Position numbers and translations under genes: made by a program
The notes under the pieces: generated by a model
The model's database searches: none
What the model saw: only the letters and a program-made list of their open reading frames with translations
Told to the model about the DNA's origin: nothing
Part shown: positions 25,277 to 34,847 of the stretch, one piece after another
Layout of the letters: each line of letters begins with the position of its first letter
How positions within the stretch are numbered: the stretch's first letter is position 1
Source: Urbifossiella limnaea
GTDB taxonomy: Bacteria; Planctomycetota; Planctomycetia; Gemmatales; Gemmataceae
Assembly: GCF_007747215.1 (NCBI RefSeq)
Contig: NZ_CP036273.1
Span: 7,424,322 to 7,488,321, forward strand
Direction: 5' to 3'
DNA length: 64,000 bases

Positions 25277-26125
25277 TCAGGCCGGCGACACGGCGGGCGC
25301 CGGCGGCGCGGCGGGCGCCGGCGGGTGCGCGAACTGCGGGTTCGAGAACACCGCGAACAGCTCGCGCCAGAAGAAGTCGCCGCGCGGCACCGGCGCGTCC
25401 GGCTGCGGGGTCAGCGGCACCTCGTCCATGATGCTCGTCAGGAACGTCGCCTTCGCCACCAGCTCGGTGTGCACGAAGTCGCCGTCCGACTGGATCGGCA
25501 CCCGCCGCAGGAAGTCGGTGCGGAACAGCTTGAACGGGCTCCCCACGTCGACCATCGGCACGCCGAAGAACCAGCCGACGAACACGCCGTACACCCGGTT
25601 GCGGTAGCCGGGCCACACCTCCGGCGGCTCCATTCGCATGCCGGCGAACAGCCGCCAGAAGCCGCGCCACAGCCAGCTCGCGGCCTGCGCCAGCAGCGGG
25701 GCGCGGCGGCCGCGGCGGGCGCCGCTGATCAGGTCCGCCTGCTTGCCGAGGATCTCGTCGCGCAGCTCGATGCGGTCGAGCATGCCGAACAGGTCGTGCG
25801 GCGTGAACGGGTAGTCGGGCGAGACGTAGCACAGCAGCGGCTGGTGGGCCTCGGCCAGCGCCGTGCGGAGGCAGGCGCCGAAGCCCTTGCGGGCGTCGTG
25901 GCGGAGCCCGCGGACGTGGGACACGCGGCCGGCGGCCATCGCCTCCACCACGGCCGGCGTGCGGTCGGTGCTGCCGTCGTCCACGACCAGGATTTCGTAC
26001 GGCCGCTTGGCGCGGGCGAGGACGGCGCCCCACGCCGGCAGCATCTTTTCGAGCTTGTCGGCGGCGTCGTGCGTCGGCACCACGACGGTGACGCCGGGGC
26101 GCGGGGCGGTCGTCGGGTGGGCCAT
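25277..26125 (-). CDS. Family 2 glycosyltransferase
   Basis: The protein is 282 aa from the ATG at 26125. The GT-A fold start VTVVVPTHDAADKLEKMLPA is followed by YEILVVDDGSTDRTPAVVEA and SHVRGLRHDARKGFGACLRT, giving the nucleotide-binding Asp residues of GT2 enzymes. The later region (VPMVDVGSPFKLFRTDFL, DGDFVHTELVAKA) resembles dolichol-phosphate-mannose-synthase-like enzymes. There is no C-terminal membrane anchor; the tail is Pro/Ala-rich. The substrate is unknown. No other polysaccharide genes are adjacent. Confidence 0.85.
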   Translation of the reverse strand: MAHPTTAPRPGVTVVVPTHDAADKLEKMLPAWGAVLARAKRPYEILVVDDGSTDRTPAVVEAMAAGRVSHVRGLRHDARKGFGACLRTALAEAHQPLLCYVSPDYPFTPHDLFGMLDRIELRDEILGKQADLISGARRGRRAPLLAQAASWLWRGFWRLFAGMRMEPPEVWPGYRNRVYGVFVGWFFGVPMVDVGSPFKLFRTDFLRRVPIQSDGDFVHTELVAKATFLTSIMDEVPLTPQPDAPVPRGDFFWRELFAVFSNPQFAHPPAPAAPPAPAVSPA

Positions 26126-26220
26126 GAGGCGGCGGTCCGGGGTGGGCCGGCGGCGGCCGGCGGTCTGGGATGAGGTACGAACCCGCGGCGGGCGTGGGTA
26201 GGCGCACTCATTCCGGCCCG

Positions 26221-26313
26221 GTGGCGGACCACGGGTACGGGCTGGTGACGTTCGTGAAGGTGCCGGGCGACTTCGCGGTACCGCTGTACCAGCCGAAGTA
26301 CGCGAAGGGGTGA
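26221..26313 (+). pseudogene. C-terminal remnant of a VOC/glyoxalase-family gene
   Basis: Thirty codons read VADHGYGLVTFVKVPGDFAV then PLYQPKYAKG and stop. This matches the usual end of glyoxalase/bleomycin-resistance (VOC) proteins, where GYGLVTxFxVPGxFxVxLYQPxY supplies the last metal ligand region. Nothing upstream in any frame continues the domain, and the glycosyltransferase gene begins just beyond. It is a 3' remnant left by a deletion or rearrangement. Confidence 0.6.
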
Positions 26314-26316
26314 CGG

Positions 26317-27009
26317 CTACCCGAGGTACGCCGCCTCGGTGGCGCGGCGGTACGTCCCCTCCAAATCGACCACCACCGACTCGTCGGCCGACAGCGGCAG
26401 GCGCATCGGCGGCAGCGGGTCGCCGACGGCCAGCGGCCGCCGCCACACCGCCAGGAACCGCCCACCGCCGGGCGCCGGCCCGCCGACCCGGTAGCCGACC
26501 GCGAACGGCGCCGCCACCGCCGGCTGCGCCAGCGCGAGTGCCCGCGCCACCTCGTCGGCGAACGAGAACCCGGCCGGGCGGCGGTGGACATCGACCAGCA
26601 GCAGGTGAACGCCGCGCAGCAAGTACCCGGCGTAGGCCGCGGCATACGCCCCCTGCGCCGACAGCCGGTCCTTGTTCCGCGGCGACACGAGTTCGATCGC
26701 CGCGACCAGCCGGCCGGCCCGCTCGACGAGCACGGCGGTGTCGGCCGCGAGGGTGGCGACGGCGACCTCCTCGTCCGGCTCGGGGCCGTCGGGCGCCGGT
26801 GCGCTCGTCGGCCCGCCGGGCGGCCAGTCGCGAACGCCGACGTCCGGCCGCCCGTCGTCCGGGCCACCGATGGCGAAGGTGGGGGTGGTGCCGATGTAGG
26901 CGCGGTAGGCCGGCGGCAGGAGCGGCTTGAGGGCGTACAGCAGTTCGACGCCCCACACCTGGTGGACGCCGTCCCACCCCGTCAGCGCGGCCCAGTCGTG
27001 AAGTGGCAT
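26317..27009 (-). CDS. DUF4058 family protein
   Basis: The protein is 230 aa from the ATG at 27009. The start MPLHDW, followed by LLPPAYRAYIG and then IELVSPRNKDRL with YLLRGVHLLLVDVHR, is the DUF4058 pattern, whose fold is related to PD-(D/E)XK nucleases and Uma2. The end VVVDLEGTYRRATEAAYLG is normal for the family. The function is unknown. The family is multi-copy in Gemmataceae and cyanobacteria. The gene converges on the VOC remnant. Confidence 0.8.
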   Translation of the reverse strand: MPLHDWAALTGWDGVHQVWGVELLYALKPLLPPAYRAYIGTTPTFAIGGPDDGRPDVGVRDWPPGGPTSAPAPDGPEPDEEVAVATLAADTAVLVERAGRLVAAIELVSPRNKDRLSAQGAYAAAYAGYLLRGVHLLLVDVHRRPAGFSFADEVARALALAQPAVAAPFAVGYRVGGPAPGGGRFLAVWRRPLAVGDPLPPMRLPLSADESVVVDLEGTYRRATEAAYLG

Positions 27010-27133
27010 GGCGTCTCGCCCGGCGACTCGGAACCCGCCGCCATTGTACTCGTGACGCGGGGTCGCCACCCCGCACGCCCCGCGGTACGCTGGGAGCGTG
27101 GCGCCCGCCCGCCGCCCCCACGCGAGACCCCCC

Positions 27134-30100
27134 ATGTTCCCGGCGATCCTCTCCCTCGCCCTCGTCGCCCCCGCCCAGCCGCCCGCCGACGCCGGCGTGC
27201 TCCCCGCCGCCGCCGACGGCCGGCCCCTCAACCTCGACTTCGAGACCGGCACTCTCCAGGACTGGACCGCCGAGGGCACGGCCTTCCGCGACCAGCCGAT
27301 CAAGGGCGACACCGTCGCCGCCCGCCGCGGCGACATGAAGAGCCGCCACCAGGGGCAGTTCTGGGTCGGCGGCTACGAGAAGCACGGCGACAAGGGGACC
27401 GGCACGCTCACCAGCGCCCCGTTCAAGGTGACGCACCCGTGGGCCAGCTTCCTCGTCGGCGGCGGGCCGCACCAGCTCGAAACGTGCGTCGAGCTGGTGG
27501 ACGTGGCCACGAAGGCCGTCTTCTTCCGCGCCGCCGGCCTGGAGGAGGAAGACCTGCGCCGCGTCGTCGTGGACCTGGCGAAGGTGCAGGGGAAGGACAT
27601 CCAGGTCCGCGTCGTGGACCGGCACACCGGGCACTGGGGGCACGTCAACTTCGACGACTTCCGCTTCCACGCGGCGCAGCCGAAGTTCGCCGCGCGGCCG
27701 CAGAAGGCGCCGCCCGCGAAGCAGGACGTTGTGGCGCACGCCGGGCTGGCGCCCGAGGCCGCGGCGAAGGCGATGACCGTGCCCCCCGGCTTCAGCGTCA
27801 CGCTGTTCGCGGGCGAGCCGGACGTTCACCAGCCGATCGCGTTCTGCTTCGACGACCGCGGCCGGATGTGGGTCGCGGAGGCGTTCACCTACCCGAAGCG
27901 GAACCCGCATCCCGGGCCGGTGCTGCCCGAGGCGCAGAAGAAGCTCGGCGACCGCATCCTGATCTTCGAGGACGCCGACGGCGACGGGAAGTTCGACAAG
28001 AAGACGGTGTTCATGGAGGGGCTGAACCTCGTCAGCGGGCTCGAAGTCGGCTTCGGCGGCGTGTGGGTCGGCGCGGCGCCGTACTTCCTGTTCATCCCGC
28101 ACGACGAGGCGACGGACAAGGCCGGCGAGCCACGCATCCTCCTCGACGGCTGGGGCTACCAGGACACGCACGAGACGCTCAACACCTTCGTGTGGGGGCC
28201 GGACGGCTGGCTGTACGGATGCCACGGCGTGTTCACGCACAGCCGCGTCGGCGTCCCGGGCACGCCGGACAAGGACCGCACGCCGATCAACGCCGGGGTG
28301 TGGCGCTACCACCCGACGCGGCACGTGTTCGAGGTGTTCGCGCACGGCACGTCGAACCCGTGGGGCCTGGACTACAACGCGCACGGCGAGTTCTTCGTCG
28401 AGGCGTGCGTGATCCCGCACATGTGGCACATCATCCAGGGTGCGCGCTACCACCGGCAGGGCGGGCAACACTTCAACCCGTTCACGTTCACCGACATCCC
28501 GACGATCGCCCTGCACCGCCACTACCAGGGCGCGACGCCGCACGCCGGGAACAACGTGAGCGACGCGGTCGGCGGCGGCCACGCGCACAGCGGCCTGATG
28601 TGTTACCAGGGCGGCCACTGGCCGAAGGAGTACCACGGCAAGCTGTTCATGGGGAACCTGCACGGCCACCGCATCAACGTGGACGTGCTGACGCCGAAGG
28701 GGAGCGGCTACGTCGCCGACCGCAACCCGGACTTCCTGAAGACCAACGACAAGTGGTCGATGCTGGTGAACCTGCGCAGCGGCCCGGACGGCAACGCCTT
28801 CGCCATCGACTGGTACGACAAGCAGATTTGCCACCGCAACGAGCCGGAGATTTGGGACCGCACCAACGGCCGCATCTACAAGATCAGCTACAAGGGCACG
28901 AAGACCGTCGCCGGCCTCGACCTGAAGAAGCTGAGCGACGAGGAGCTGGTGAAGCTCCAGCTGCACGAGAACGTGTGGTACGTCCGCCACGCGCGGCGCG
29001 TCCTTCAGGAGCGCGGCCTCCGCGACGCCAAGGCCGAGGGCGCGCTGGCCGCGATGCTGACCCACCCCGACCCGCTCCGCCGCCTCAACGCCCTGTGGAC
29101 GCTGGCGGCGTGCGGGAAGTTGACCAGCCTCAACTCCCAGGCGCTGTGGAAGGACGCCGACCCGCACGTCCGGTCGTGGGCGTCACGGATGATGCACGAG
29201 CACTACGCGCTGCACATGTTTAACGCCCAGGAGCACGCGGACACGCTTGCCGCCGCCGCCCGCGCGATGCCGTCGCCCGTCTCCCGGCGCTTCCAGGCGT
29301 CGCTCGCCCAGCAGTTCCGCGCGGCCGACCGGTGGAAGATCGTCGAGGCGCTGACCGCGTTCCCCGAGGACGCGACCGACCACAACCTGCCGCACCTGTA
29401 CTGGTACGCGATGGAGCCGCTCGCCGAGGTGGACGCGCCGCGCGCCCTCATGCTCGCCGCCGACGCCAAGCTGCCGCAACTCCTGCCGCTGATGGCCCGC
29501 CGCATCGGCGCGACGGGCACGCCCGACGCCATCGACCTGCTGGTGAAGTCGGCCGGCGAGTCGAACGATGCCACCAAGCAGCTCGCGCTGCTGCGCGGCC
29601 TCCAGGACGGGCTCAAGGGGAAGCGCCAGTACCCGATGCCGCGCGAGTGGGAGGCGGCGTTCCCGGCGCTGCTGAAGTCGGAGAGCCCCGACGTGCGCAG
29701 CCAGGCACAGGCGCTCGCCGTGGTGTTCGGCGACAAGAAGGCGTTCGCGGCGCTGCGCCGAGTCGTGGCCGACGCGAAGGCCGACGCCGGCGCCCGCACC
29801 TCGGCGCTGACTTCGCTCGTCGATGCGCGCGACGCCGAGCTCCCGCCCGTGCTTCACACGCTGGTGCAGGAGACCGCGCTCCGCGGCGCGGCCATCCGCG
29901 GCCTCGCATCGTTCGACGACGAGAAGACCCCCGGCGTGATCCTCGGCGGGTACGGCTCGTACACGCCCGCCGAGAAGCGGGACGCACTGGCCACGCTCTC
30001 GGCCCGCACCGCCTACGGCAAGGCGCTGATGGCGGCCGTCGCCGACAAGCGCGTGCCCGTCGCCGACGTGACCGCCGAGACGGTGCGCCAGCTCCGCAAC

Positions 30101-31183
30101 CTGCAGGACGCCGGCGTGGACGAGCAGATCGGCAAGCTGTGGGGCGTCGTCCGCGCCACGCCCGCCGACCGGCTCAAACTCATCGCCGAGTGGCGCGCGA
30201 AGCTGACGACGCCGGCGCGCACCGCCCCCGACCTGAACCTCGGCCGGGCCGTGTTCGCCAAGACGTGTCAGCAGTGCCACACCCTCTACGGCGTCGGCGG
30301 CAAGGTCGGGCCGGACATCACCGGGTCGAACCGCGCCAACCTCGACTACCTGCTTGAGAACGTCTTCGACCCGAGCGCCGTCATCCCGAACGAGTACGCC
30401 GCGACGCGGTTCAACCTCGCCGACGGCCGCGTCGTCACCGGCATCCTCAAGGGGCAGACGCCGAACGCCGTCACCGTACTCACCGAGAACGAGACGCTGA
30501 CCATCCCGGCCGCCGACATCGAGAAGCGGGCGCCGTCGGCGCTGTCGATGATGCCGGACGACATCACGAAGAACACCACCGAGTTCGAGGTGCGGTCGCT
30601 GATGGCGTACCTGCAGGCGCCGAACCAGGTGCCGATGCTGGCGACGGCCGACAACGTGAAGGACGTGTTCAACGGCAAGGACCTCACCGGCTGGGACGGC
30701 GACAAGGACGTGTGGAGCGTGCAGAACGGCGAGATCGTCGGCAAGACGGCGACGGGGCTGAAGCGGAACACGTTCCTGAAGTCGTCGCTGGCGGTGACCG
30801 ACTTCAGGCTGAGCGTGAAGGTGAAGCTGACGCCGAACCGGGAGAACAGCGGCATCCAGTTCCGCAGCGAGCCGCTGCCGGACGGCGAGATGCGCGGCCC
30901 GCAGGCCGACGTCGGCGCCGGCTGGTGGGGGAAGCTGTACGAGGAGAGCGGCCGCGGCCTGCTGGCGAAGGAGGGCGGCGAGCAGCACGTGAAGGCCGAC
31001 GAGTGGAACGACTACGTGGTGGAGGCGAAGGGCGCGACCGTGAAGATCTGGATCAACGGGCAGCTGGTGTGCGACTACACCGACGCGCAGCTGTCGCGCC
31101 GCGGCGTGATCGGCCTCCAGGTCCACAGCGGCGGGCCGACGGAGGTGCGCTTCAAGGACATCCGGCTCGAAGTGCTGCGGTAG
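27134..31183 (+). CDS. PVC-type heme-binding CxxCH protein with HEAT-like repeats and DUF1080
   Basis: The protein is 1349 aa from the ATG at 27134, whose start gives a signal peptide (MFPAILSLALVAPAQ). Order of parts: a beta-sandwich N-terminus (about 25-190); a PQQ-dehydrogenase-like propeller typical of the planctomycete membrane-bound dehydrogenase domain (VPPGFSVTLFAGEPDVHQPI, RGRMWVAEAFTYPKR, DGWLYGCHGVFTHS, about 215-600); HEAT-like helical repeats (about 620-1030); a c-type cytochrome domain with CQQCH near 1044; and a C-terminal DUF1080/laminin-G-like sandwich (FNGKDLTGWDGDKDVWSVQN). It is probably a periplasmic sugar- or glycan-oxidising enzyme that passes electrons through its own heme. 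The DUF1080 end suggests a carbohydrate ligand. Confidence 0.9.
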   Translation: MFPAILSLALVAPAQPPADAGVLPAAADGRPLNLDFETGTLQDWTAEGTAFRDQPIKGDTVAARRGDMKSRHQGQFWVGGYEKHGDKGTGTLTSAPFKVTHPWASFLVGGGPHQLETCVELVDVATKAVFFRAAGLEEEDLRRVVVDLAKVQGKDIQVRVVDRHTGHWGHVNFDDFRFHAAQPKFAARPQKAPPAKQDVVAHAGLAPEAAAKAMTVPPGFSVTLFAGEPDVHQPIAFCFDDRGRMWVAEAFTYPKRNPHPGPVLPEAQKKLGDRILIFEDADGDGKFDKKTVFMEGLNLVSGLEVGFGGVWVGAAPYFLFIPHDEATDKAGEPRILLDGWGYQDTHETLNTFVWGPDGWLYGCHGVFTHSRVGVPGTPDKDRTPINAGVWRYHPTRHVFEVFAHGTSNPWGLDYNAHGEFFVEACVIPHMWHIIQGARYHRQGGQHFNPFTFTDIPTIALHRHYQGATPHAGNNVSDAVGGGHAHSGLMCYQGGHWPKEYHGKLFMGNLHGHRINVDVLTPKGSGYVADRNPDFLKTNDKWSMLVNLRSGPDGNAFAIDWYDKQICHRNEPEIWDRTNGRIYKISYKGTKTVAGLDLKKLSDEELVKLQLHENVWYVRHARRVLQERGLRDAKAEGALAAMLTHPDPLRRLNALWTLAACGKLTSLNSQALWKDADPHVRSWASRMMHEHYALHMFNAQEHADTLAAAARAMPSPVSRRFQASLAQQFRAADRWKIVEALTAFPEDATDHNLPHLYWYAMEPLAEVDAPRALMLAADAKLPQLLPLMARRIGATGTPDAIDLLVKSAGESNDATKQLALLRGLQDGLKGKRQYPMPREWEAAFPALLKSESPDVRSQAQALAVVFGDKKAFAALRRVVADAKADAGARTSALTSLVDARDAELPPVLHTLVQETALRGAAIRGLASFDDEKTPGVILGGYGSYTPAEKRDALATLSARTAYGKALMAAVADKRVPVADVTAETVRQLRNLQDAGVDEQIGKLWGVVRATPADRLKLIAEWRAKLTTPARTAPDLNLGRAVFAKTCQQCHTLYGVGGKVGPDITGSNRANLDYLLENVFDPSAVIPNEYAATRFNLADGRVVTGILKGQTPNAVTVLTENETLTIPAADIEKRAPSALSMMPDDITKNTTEFEVRSLMAYLQAPNQVPMLATADNVKDVFNGKDLTGWDGDKDVWSVQNGEIVGKTATGLKRNTFLKSSLAVTDFRLSVKVKLTPNRENSGIQFRSEPLPDGEMRGPQADVGAGWWGKLYEESGRGLLAKEGGEQHVKADEWNDYVVEAKGATVKIWINGQLVCDYTDAQLSRRGVIGLQVHSGGPTEVRFKDIRLEVLR

Positions 31184-31198
31184 CGGCCGTCGCCGTTC

Positions 31199-31220
31199 GC
31201 CCGGGGCGCGCGCCCCGGGC
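31199..31220. terminator. Perfect 22-bp palindrome after the PVC-type gene
   Basis: GCCCGGGGCGC and its complement abut, 16 bases after the stop at 31183. It is likely the transcription terminator. Confidence 0.5.
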
Positions 31221-31338
31221 GGGCGGGCCCCGGCTCCTTGTGCGCGGCCCGCCCCGCGGCTACACTTTCCCGCATCCATCCACCCCTCTCCGGTCCCGTG
31301 TCCCGGCCGCCGCCCCGGCGCCCGCGAGGAGAGCTGCC

Positions 31339-32835
31339 ATGCCGCCGTACCCGTTCCGCTGCCTCGGGGGGGCGCTCGCCCTCGTCGCGCTCGCCGCCGC
31401 CCCCGCCGCCTGGGCCGACCCGCCGCCGCCGGACGCGCCCGCGGTGCAGGTCGCGCGCTCCGCCACCATCGGCCGGCAGAAGGTGGACTACACCGTCACC
31501 ACCGGCCGGCTCAAGGTCGCCGACAAGACCGGCAAGGCCGAGGCCGGCGTCTTCTTCGTCGCCTACACCCGCAAGACCGACACGCCGGCCGCCGCCCGGC
31601 CGGTCACGTACTGCTTCAACGGCGGCCCCGGCGCGTCGTCGTCGTTCGTCCACCTCGCCGCGTTCGGCCCCCGCTGCGTCTCGATGGGCGACGACGGCAC
31701 CACCGTCCCCAAGCCCGCCACGCTCGTGGACAACTACAACTCGATCCTCGACGTGTCCGACCTGGTGTTCGTGGACCCCGTCAGCACCGGCTACAGCCGG
31801 GCCGAGAAGGCCGAGGAGGCGAAACTGTTCCACGGCATCGACGAGGACGCGCACTCGGTCGGCGACTTCATCCGCGCCTACGCCGACCGCTACGACCGCA
31901 AGGCGTCGCCGGCGTACCTCGCCGGCGAGAGCTACGGCACGCTGCGGGCCGCGGCGCTGGCGAAGTACCTGCAGGAGCGCGGCGGCGTGAGCCTCGCCGG
32001 CGTGCTCCTCATCTCGACGGTGCTCGACTACGCCACCATCTCGTTCGGCCCCGACAACCCCCTGCCGAACGTGCTGTTCCTGCCGGCGTACACCGCCGCG
32101 GCGCTGCACCACCGCAAGATCACCGGCGACCGCGACGCGCTGCTGGCGGCGGCGGAGAAGTTCGCGCACGGCGAGTACGCCGCGGCGCTGAAGAAGGGGA
32201 AGGACCTGCCCGACGACGAGAAGGCGGCGGTGGCGAAGCAGGTGGCGCGCTTCTCGGGGCTGAGCGAGGCGGTCGTGTTGAAGGCGAACCTGCGGGTGAG
32301 CGCCAGTGCGTTCCGGGCCGAGCTGCTGCGCGACAGCCAGGAGCTGATCGGCCGGTACGACGCGCGGGTGAAGGCGAAGCTGGTGACCGGCGGGAAGGGC
32401 GGGTTCGGCGACCCGAGCAGCGCGCTCACGTCGCCGCCGCTGGCCGAGTGCCTGAACACGTACCTGACGGGCGACCTGGGGATCAAGACGGAGCTGAAGT
32501 ACAACTCGCTGGTGCCGGTGCGGTGGAACTTCGGCCCGTCGCGCGGCAAGGCGACGGTGGTGCCGCGGCTGCGGGAGGCGATGGAGGCGGACGCGAAGCT
32601 GCGGGTGTTCGTGGCGTGCGGGTACTGCGACCTGGCGACGCCGTACGCGGCGGCGCGGTACTCGCTGGCGAACCTGGGCGGCCCGGCCGAGTTGCAGGGA
32701 CGGGTGTCGTTCGGGTACTACGACGGCGGGCACATGATGTACACCGTCCGCGAGTCGCACCAGCGGCTGAAGGAGGACCTGGCGCGGTTCATCACGGCGC
32801 CGCCGCTGGCCCCCGCCCCGCGGGCGGTGAACTGA
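31339..32835 (+). CDS. Secreted S10-family serine carboxypeptidase
   Basis: The protein is 498 aa from the ATG at 31339, with GAGGAGAG upstream. The signal peptide is at 1-26. The alpha/beta-hydrolase fold carries YCFNGGPGASSSF (oxyanion region), AGESYGT with the nucleophilic Ser, CGYCDLATPY with the Asp and DGGHMMY with the His, so the triad is complete. VDPVSTGYSR matches the S10 family. It would remove C-terminal residues from peptides outside the cytoplasm. Single-gene unit, followed by a terminator hairpin. Confidence 0.9.
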   Translation: MPPYPFRCLGGALALVALAAAPAAWADPPPPDAPAVQVARSATIGRQKVDYTVTTGRLKVADKTGKAEAGVFFVAYTRKTDTPAAARPVTYCFNGGPGASSSFVHLAAFGPRCVSMGDDGTTVPKPATLVDNYNSILDVSDLVFVDPVSTGYSRAEKAEEAKLFHGIDEDAHSVGDFIRAYADRYDRKASPAYLAGESYGTLRAAALAKYLQERGGVSLAGVLLISTVLDYATISFGPDNPLPNVLFLPAYTAAALHHRKITGDRDALLAAAEKFAHGEYAAALKKGKDLPDDEKAAVAKQVARFSGLSEAVVLKANLRVSASAFRAELLRDSQELIGRYDARVKAKLVTGGKGGFGDPSSALTSPPLAECLNTYLTGDLGIKTELKYNSLVPVRWNFGPSRGKATVVPRLREAMEADAKLRVFVACGYCDLATPYAAARYSLANLGGPAELQGRVSFGYYDGGHMMYTVRESHQRLKEDLARFITAPPLAPAPRAVN

Positions 32836-32856
32836 CGCGATCAGGCCGGGCTTCGA

Positions 32857-32878
32857 AGCCCAGCGCCTGCGCTGGGCT
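32857..32878. terminator. Hairpin between convergent S10 and P460 genes
   Basis: AGCCCAGCGC and GCGCTGGGCT pair around a two-base centre. Location between two converging genes suggests two-way termination. Confidence 0.5.
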
Positions 32879-32941
32879 CACCTGCCGCGGGCGGGTGCGA
32901 CGCGGGGCTCGGCGGGGTCTCCGGCCCGCGGGCACGGCGCG

Positions 32942-33499
32942 TCAGTTCTTCTTCTTCAGGCCCTCGAAGAACGACGCGTTGGTGAAGTGATAGTCGTTGC
33001 TCGCTTTTGCGTTGAGGTGGCACTTGGTGCAGAACTGCCCCGTCTCGGAGTTCCCACGCCCGCGCTGTTCCTTTTCCCCCGGCGGGATGAGCACGTACTC
33101 CCAGTCCTTCGATTCCGGCGCGGCACCCGCCTTCAGCTTGATGCTGATGGTCAGGGCCGGGGTCTTCTTCTCCTCCCAGGCTTTCTTGTCCGCGTAGACC
33201 TCACGGACGATGACCGTCCCCGCCGGGTAGAGGTAGGGCGACTGACCCTGGCTCACCGCCGCGCCCGCCGCGTTCACGTACACCTCGCGGTAGCCCTTCT
33301 CGAACTCCTTGTTCCCCAGGAACCCGGTCGGGTCGCCCGTGATCGCCCGGCCCTTCGTGAGGCGGTGCCACGTGTGGTACCCGTCCCACTCCGTCTTCCG
33401 GCCCTTCTCGGGATTGTCTTGGGTCGCATGCGTCCGGGAGGGGGCAGCCCACGTGAGAGACGCGGCCACCCCGACCGCCAGCGCCAGCACACTTTTCAT
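32942..33499 (-). CDS. Cytochrome P460-like exported heme protein
   Basis: The protein is 185 aa from the ATG at 33499, with a signal peptide at 1-24. Sequence blocks YHTWHRLTKGRAITG, YREVYVNAAGAA, YPAGTVIVREVYADKKAW and DWEYVLIPPGEKE match the P460 domain. The single heme motif CTKCH sits near the C-terminus. P460 proteins oxidise hydroxylamine or bind NO in some bacteria; many planctomycete homologues are uncharacterised. The crosslinking Lys of true P460 cannot be assigned by eye. The hcp/nap island lies about 6.5 kb away, and any link is speculative. Confidence 0.75.
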   Translation of the reverse strand: MKSVLALAVGVAASLTWAAPSRTHATQDNPEKGRKTEWDGYHTWHRLTKGRAITGDPTGFLGNKEFEKGYREVYVNAAGAAVSQGQSPYLYPAGTVIVREVYADKKAWEEKKTPALTISIKLKAGAAPESKDWEYVLIPPGEKEQRGRGNSETGQFCTKCHLNAKASNDYHFTNASFFEGLKKKN

Positions 33500-33685
33500 G
33501 GTCCGTCCTTTTCGGTTGAGTGAGCGAGCCCGCCGTCCGCGCACCGGCGTGCTCTCGTGGGGCGGCGCACTCTCGGTGAGCGACCACCCCGTGTTCAGCC
33601 CTCCGTATCGGGCATGGCTCGCCCCCGCTCCGCTCGTGGCCGAACACCCAGCTCAGCAGTCGCGGCCGCTGGCGCTACCCAGATG

Positions 33686-34552
33686 CTACTCGCTGATGAG
33701 GCCGCGGTCTGCTGTAGCGTGTGGTTCGGCCTCGCTTACACCACCCCGGTTGCGGTCGCAGTTACGCTCCAGAAACCGCTGAACGGCCTGATTAACGGCC
33801 GCGGGCTGCTCAACGACTACCGCGTGCCCGGCCTGCGGGATTATGACCAAATCCGACGCGGCGATGCCAGCGTGCATCCGCCGTGCTTCTTCGGGAGGCG
33901 TGGCCCGATCGTCCTCGCCCACGACGATCAAAGTCGGAACCCGGACCCGGCCGAGCTGTCCCGTAAAGTCGGGGCGAGAGATGACTCCGCCGGCCGAGCG
34001 GACCGCCCCGGCGCGGCTCGCGGTGGCGATCCGCTCGAACCAGGCCCGGCGTTCGTCGTCCCGTCGCGGGTCACGGAGGAAGTGCGGCCCGAACTGCACC
34101 GGCATGACTCCGGGGGTGACAGCCCGGACGCCCAGAAGCCGGGCGGCCCAACTCATCAGGCGGAAGCGCCATGGGCTCGGCTCCGGGGAGGCGGAGGACC
34201 CCACGAGCACCAGGGAGCGCAACAGCTCGGCGTGCCGGACGGCCAACCGCATGCCGACGAACCCGCCCATCGAGCTACCGACGAAGTGGCATGGGGCACC
34301 GCCCAGCGCCCGGATCAAGCCGGCCGCGTCTTCGGTGAGGCTATCCATGTCGTAGCCTCGCCGCGTGACCTGGCTCCGCCCCTGGCCTCGGAAGTCGAAG
34401 GCGATACAGCGGTAGCGACCGCGGAAGGCGGCCAGTTGCGCGTCGAACTGGCGGCAGTTGAGCAGACAACCGTGGGCGAAGACGATCACCTCCGCCCCGG
34501 TGCCGTGTTCCTCGAAGTAGAGATCGGCTCCGCGTATCGTCACACGTGCCAT
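33686..34552 (-). CDS. Alpha/beta hydrolase
   Basis: The protein is 288 aa from the ATG at 34552, with AAGG five bases upstream. Standard fold: VIVFAHGCLLNCRQFDAQLA (oxyanion HG), FRGQGRSQ, the nucleophile elbow GSSMGGFVGMRLA, the acid in VGEDDRATPP and the His in PQAGHAVVVEQP. Substrates of this family range from esters to haloalkanes and cannot be fixed here. The C-terminal 20 residues beyond the fold are polar and poorly conserved in character. It has no operon partner; the P460 gene follows on the same strand after about 190 bases. Confidence 0.85.
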   Translation of the reverse strand: MARVTIRGADLYFEEHGTGAEVIVFAHGCLLNCRQFDAQLAAFRGRYRCIAFDFRGQGRSQVTRRGYDMDSLTEDAAGLIRALGGAPCHFVGSSMGGFVGMRLAVRHAELLRSLVLVGSSASPEPSPWRFRLMSWAARLLGVRAVTPGVMPVQFGPHFLRDPRRDDERRAWFERIATASRAGAVRSAGGVISRPDFTGQLGRVRVPTLIVVGEDDRATPPEEARRMHAGIAASDLVIIPQAGHAVVVEQPAAVNQAVQRFLERNCDRNRGGVSEAEPHATADRGLISE

Positions 34553-34847
34553 CGGCACCTTCTGTGGCCGAACAGTGTTTCGGCGTACTCGCCGCGAGTG
34601 GGTGAATCCCCGGTACGGCTCCGCGGCGGGCACCGGCCGTCCGCTGGAGCGTACCGACTGGTAATGACGATCGCAAGAAAATTCGGGAGCCCGGCAGACA
34701 GGCCGAGCTCGGCGGCCGATTCGACCTGTCCCCACGCCGGCTCAGCACACGCAAGCGCCACGCCGTAAGCGGCGGAACGCGCTTGCCCCCTCGCCCGCCA
34801 TCGTGGAGACTATGACGCAAGAACGTGAGTACCCCCGGGTTCACCCC

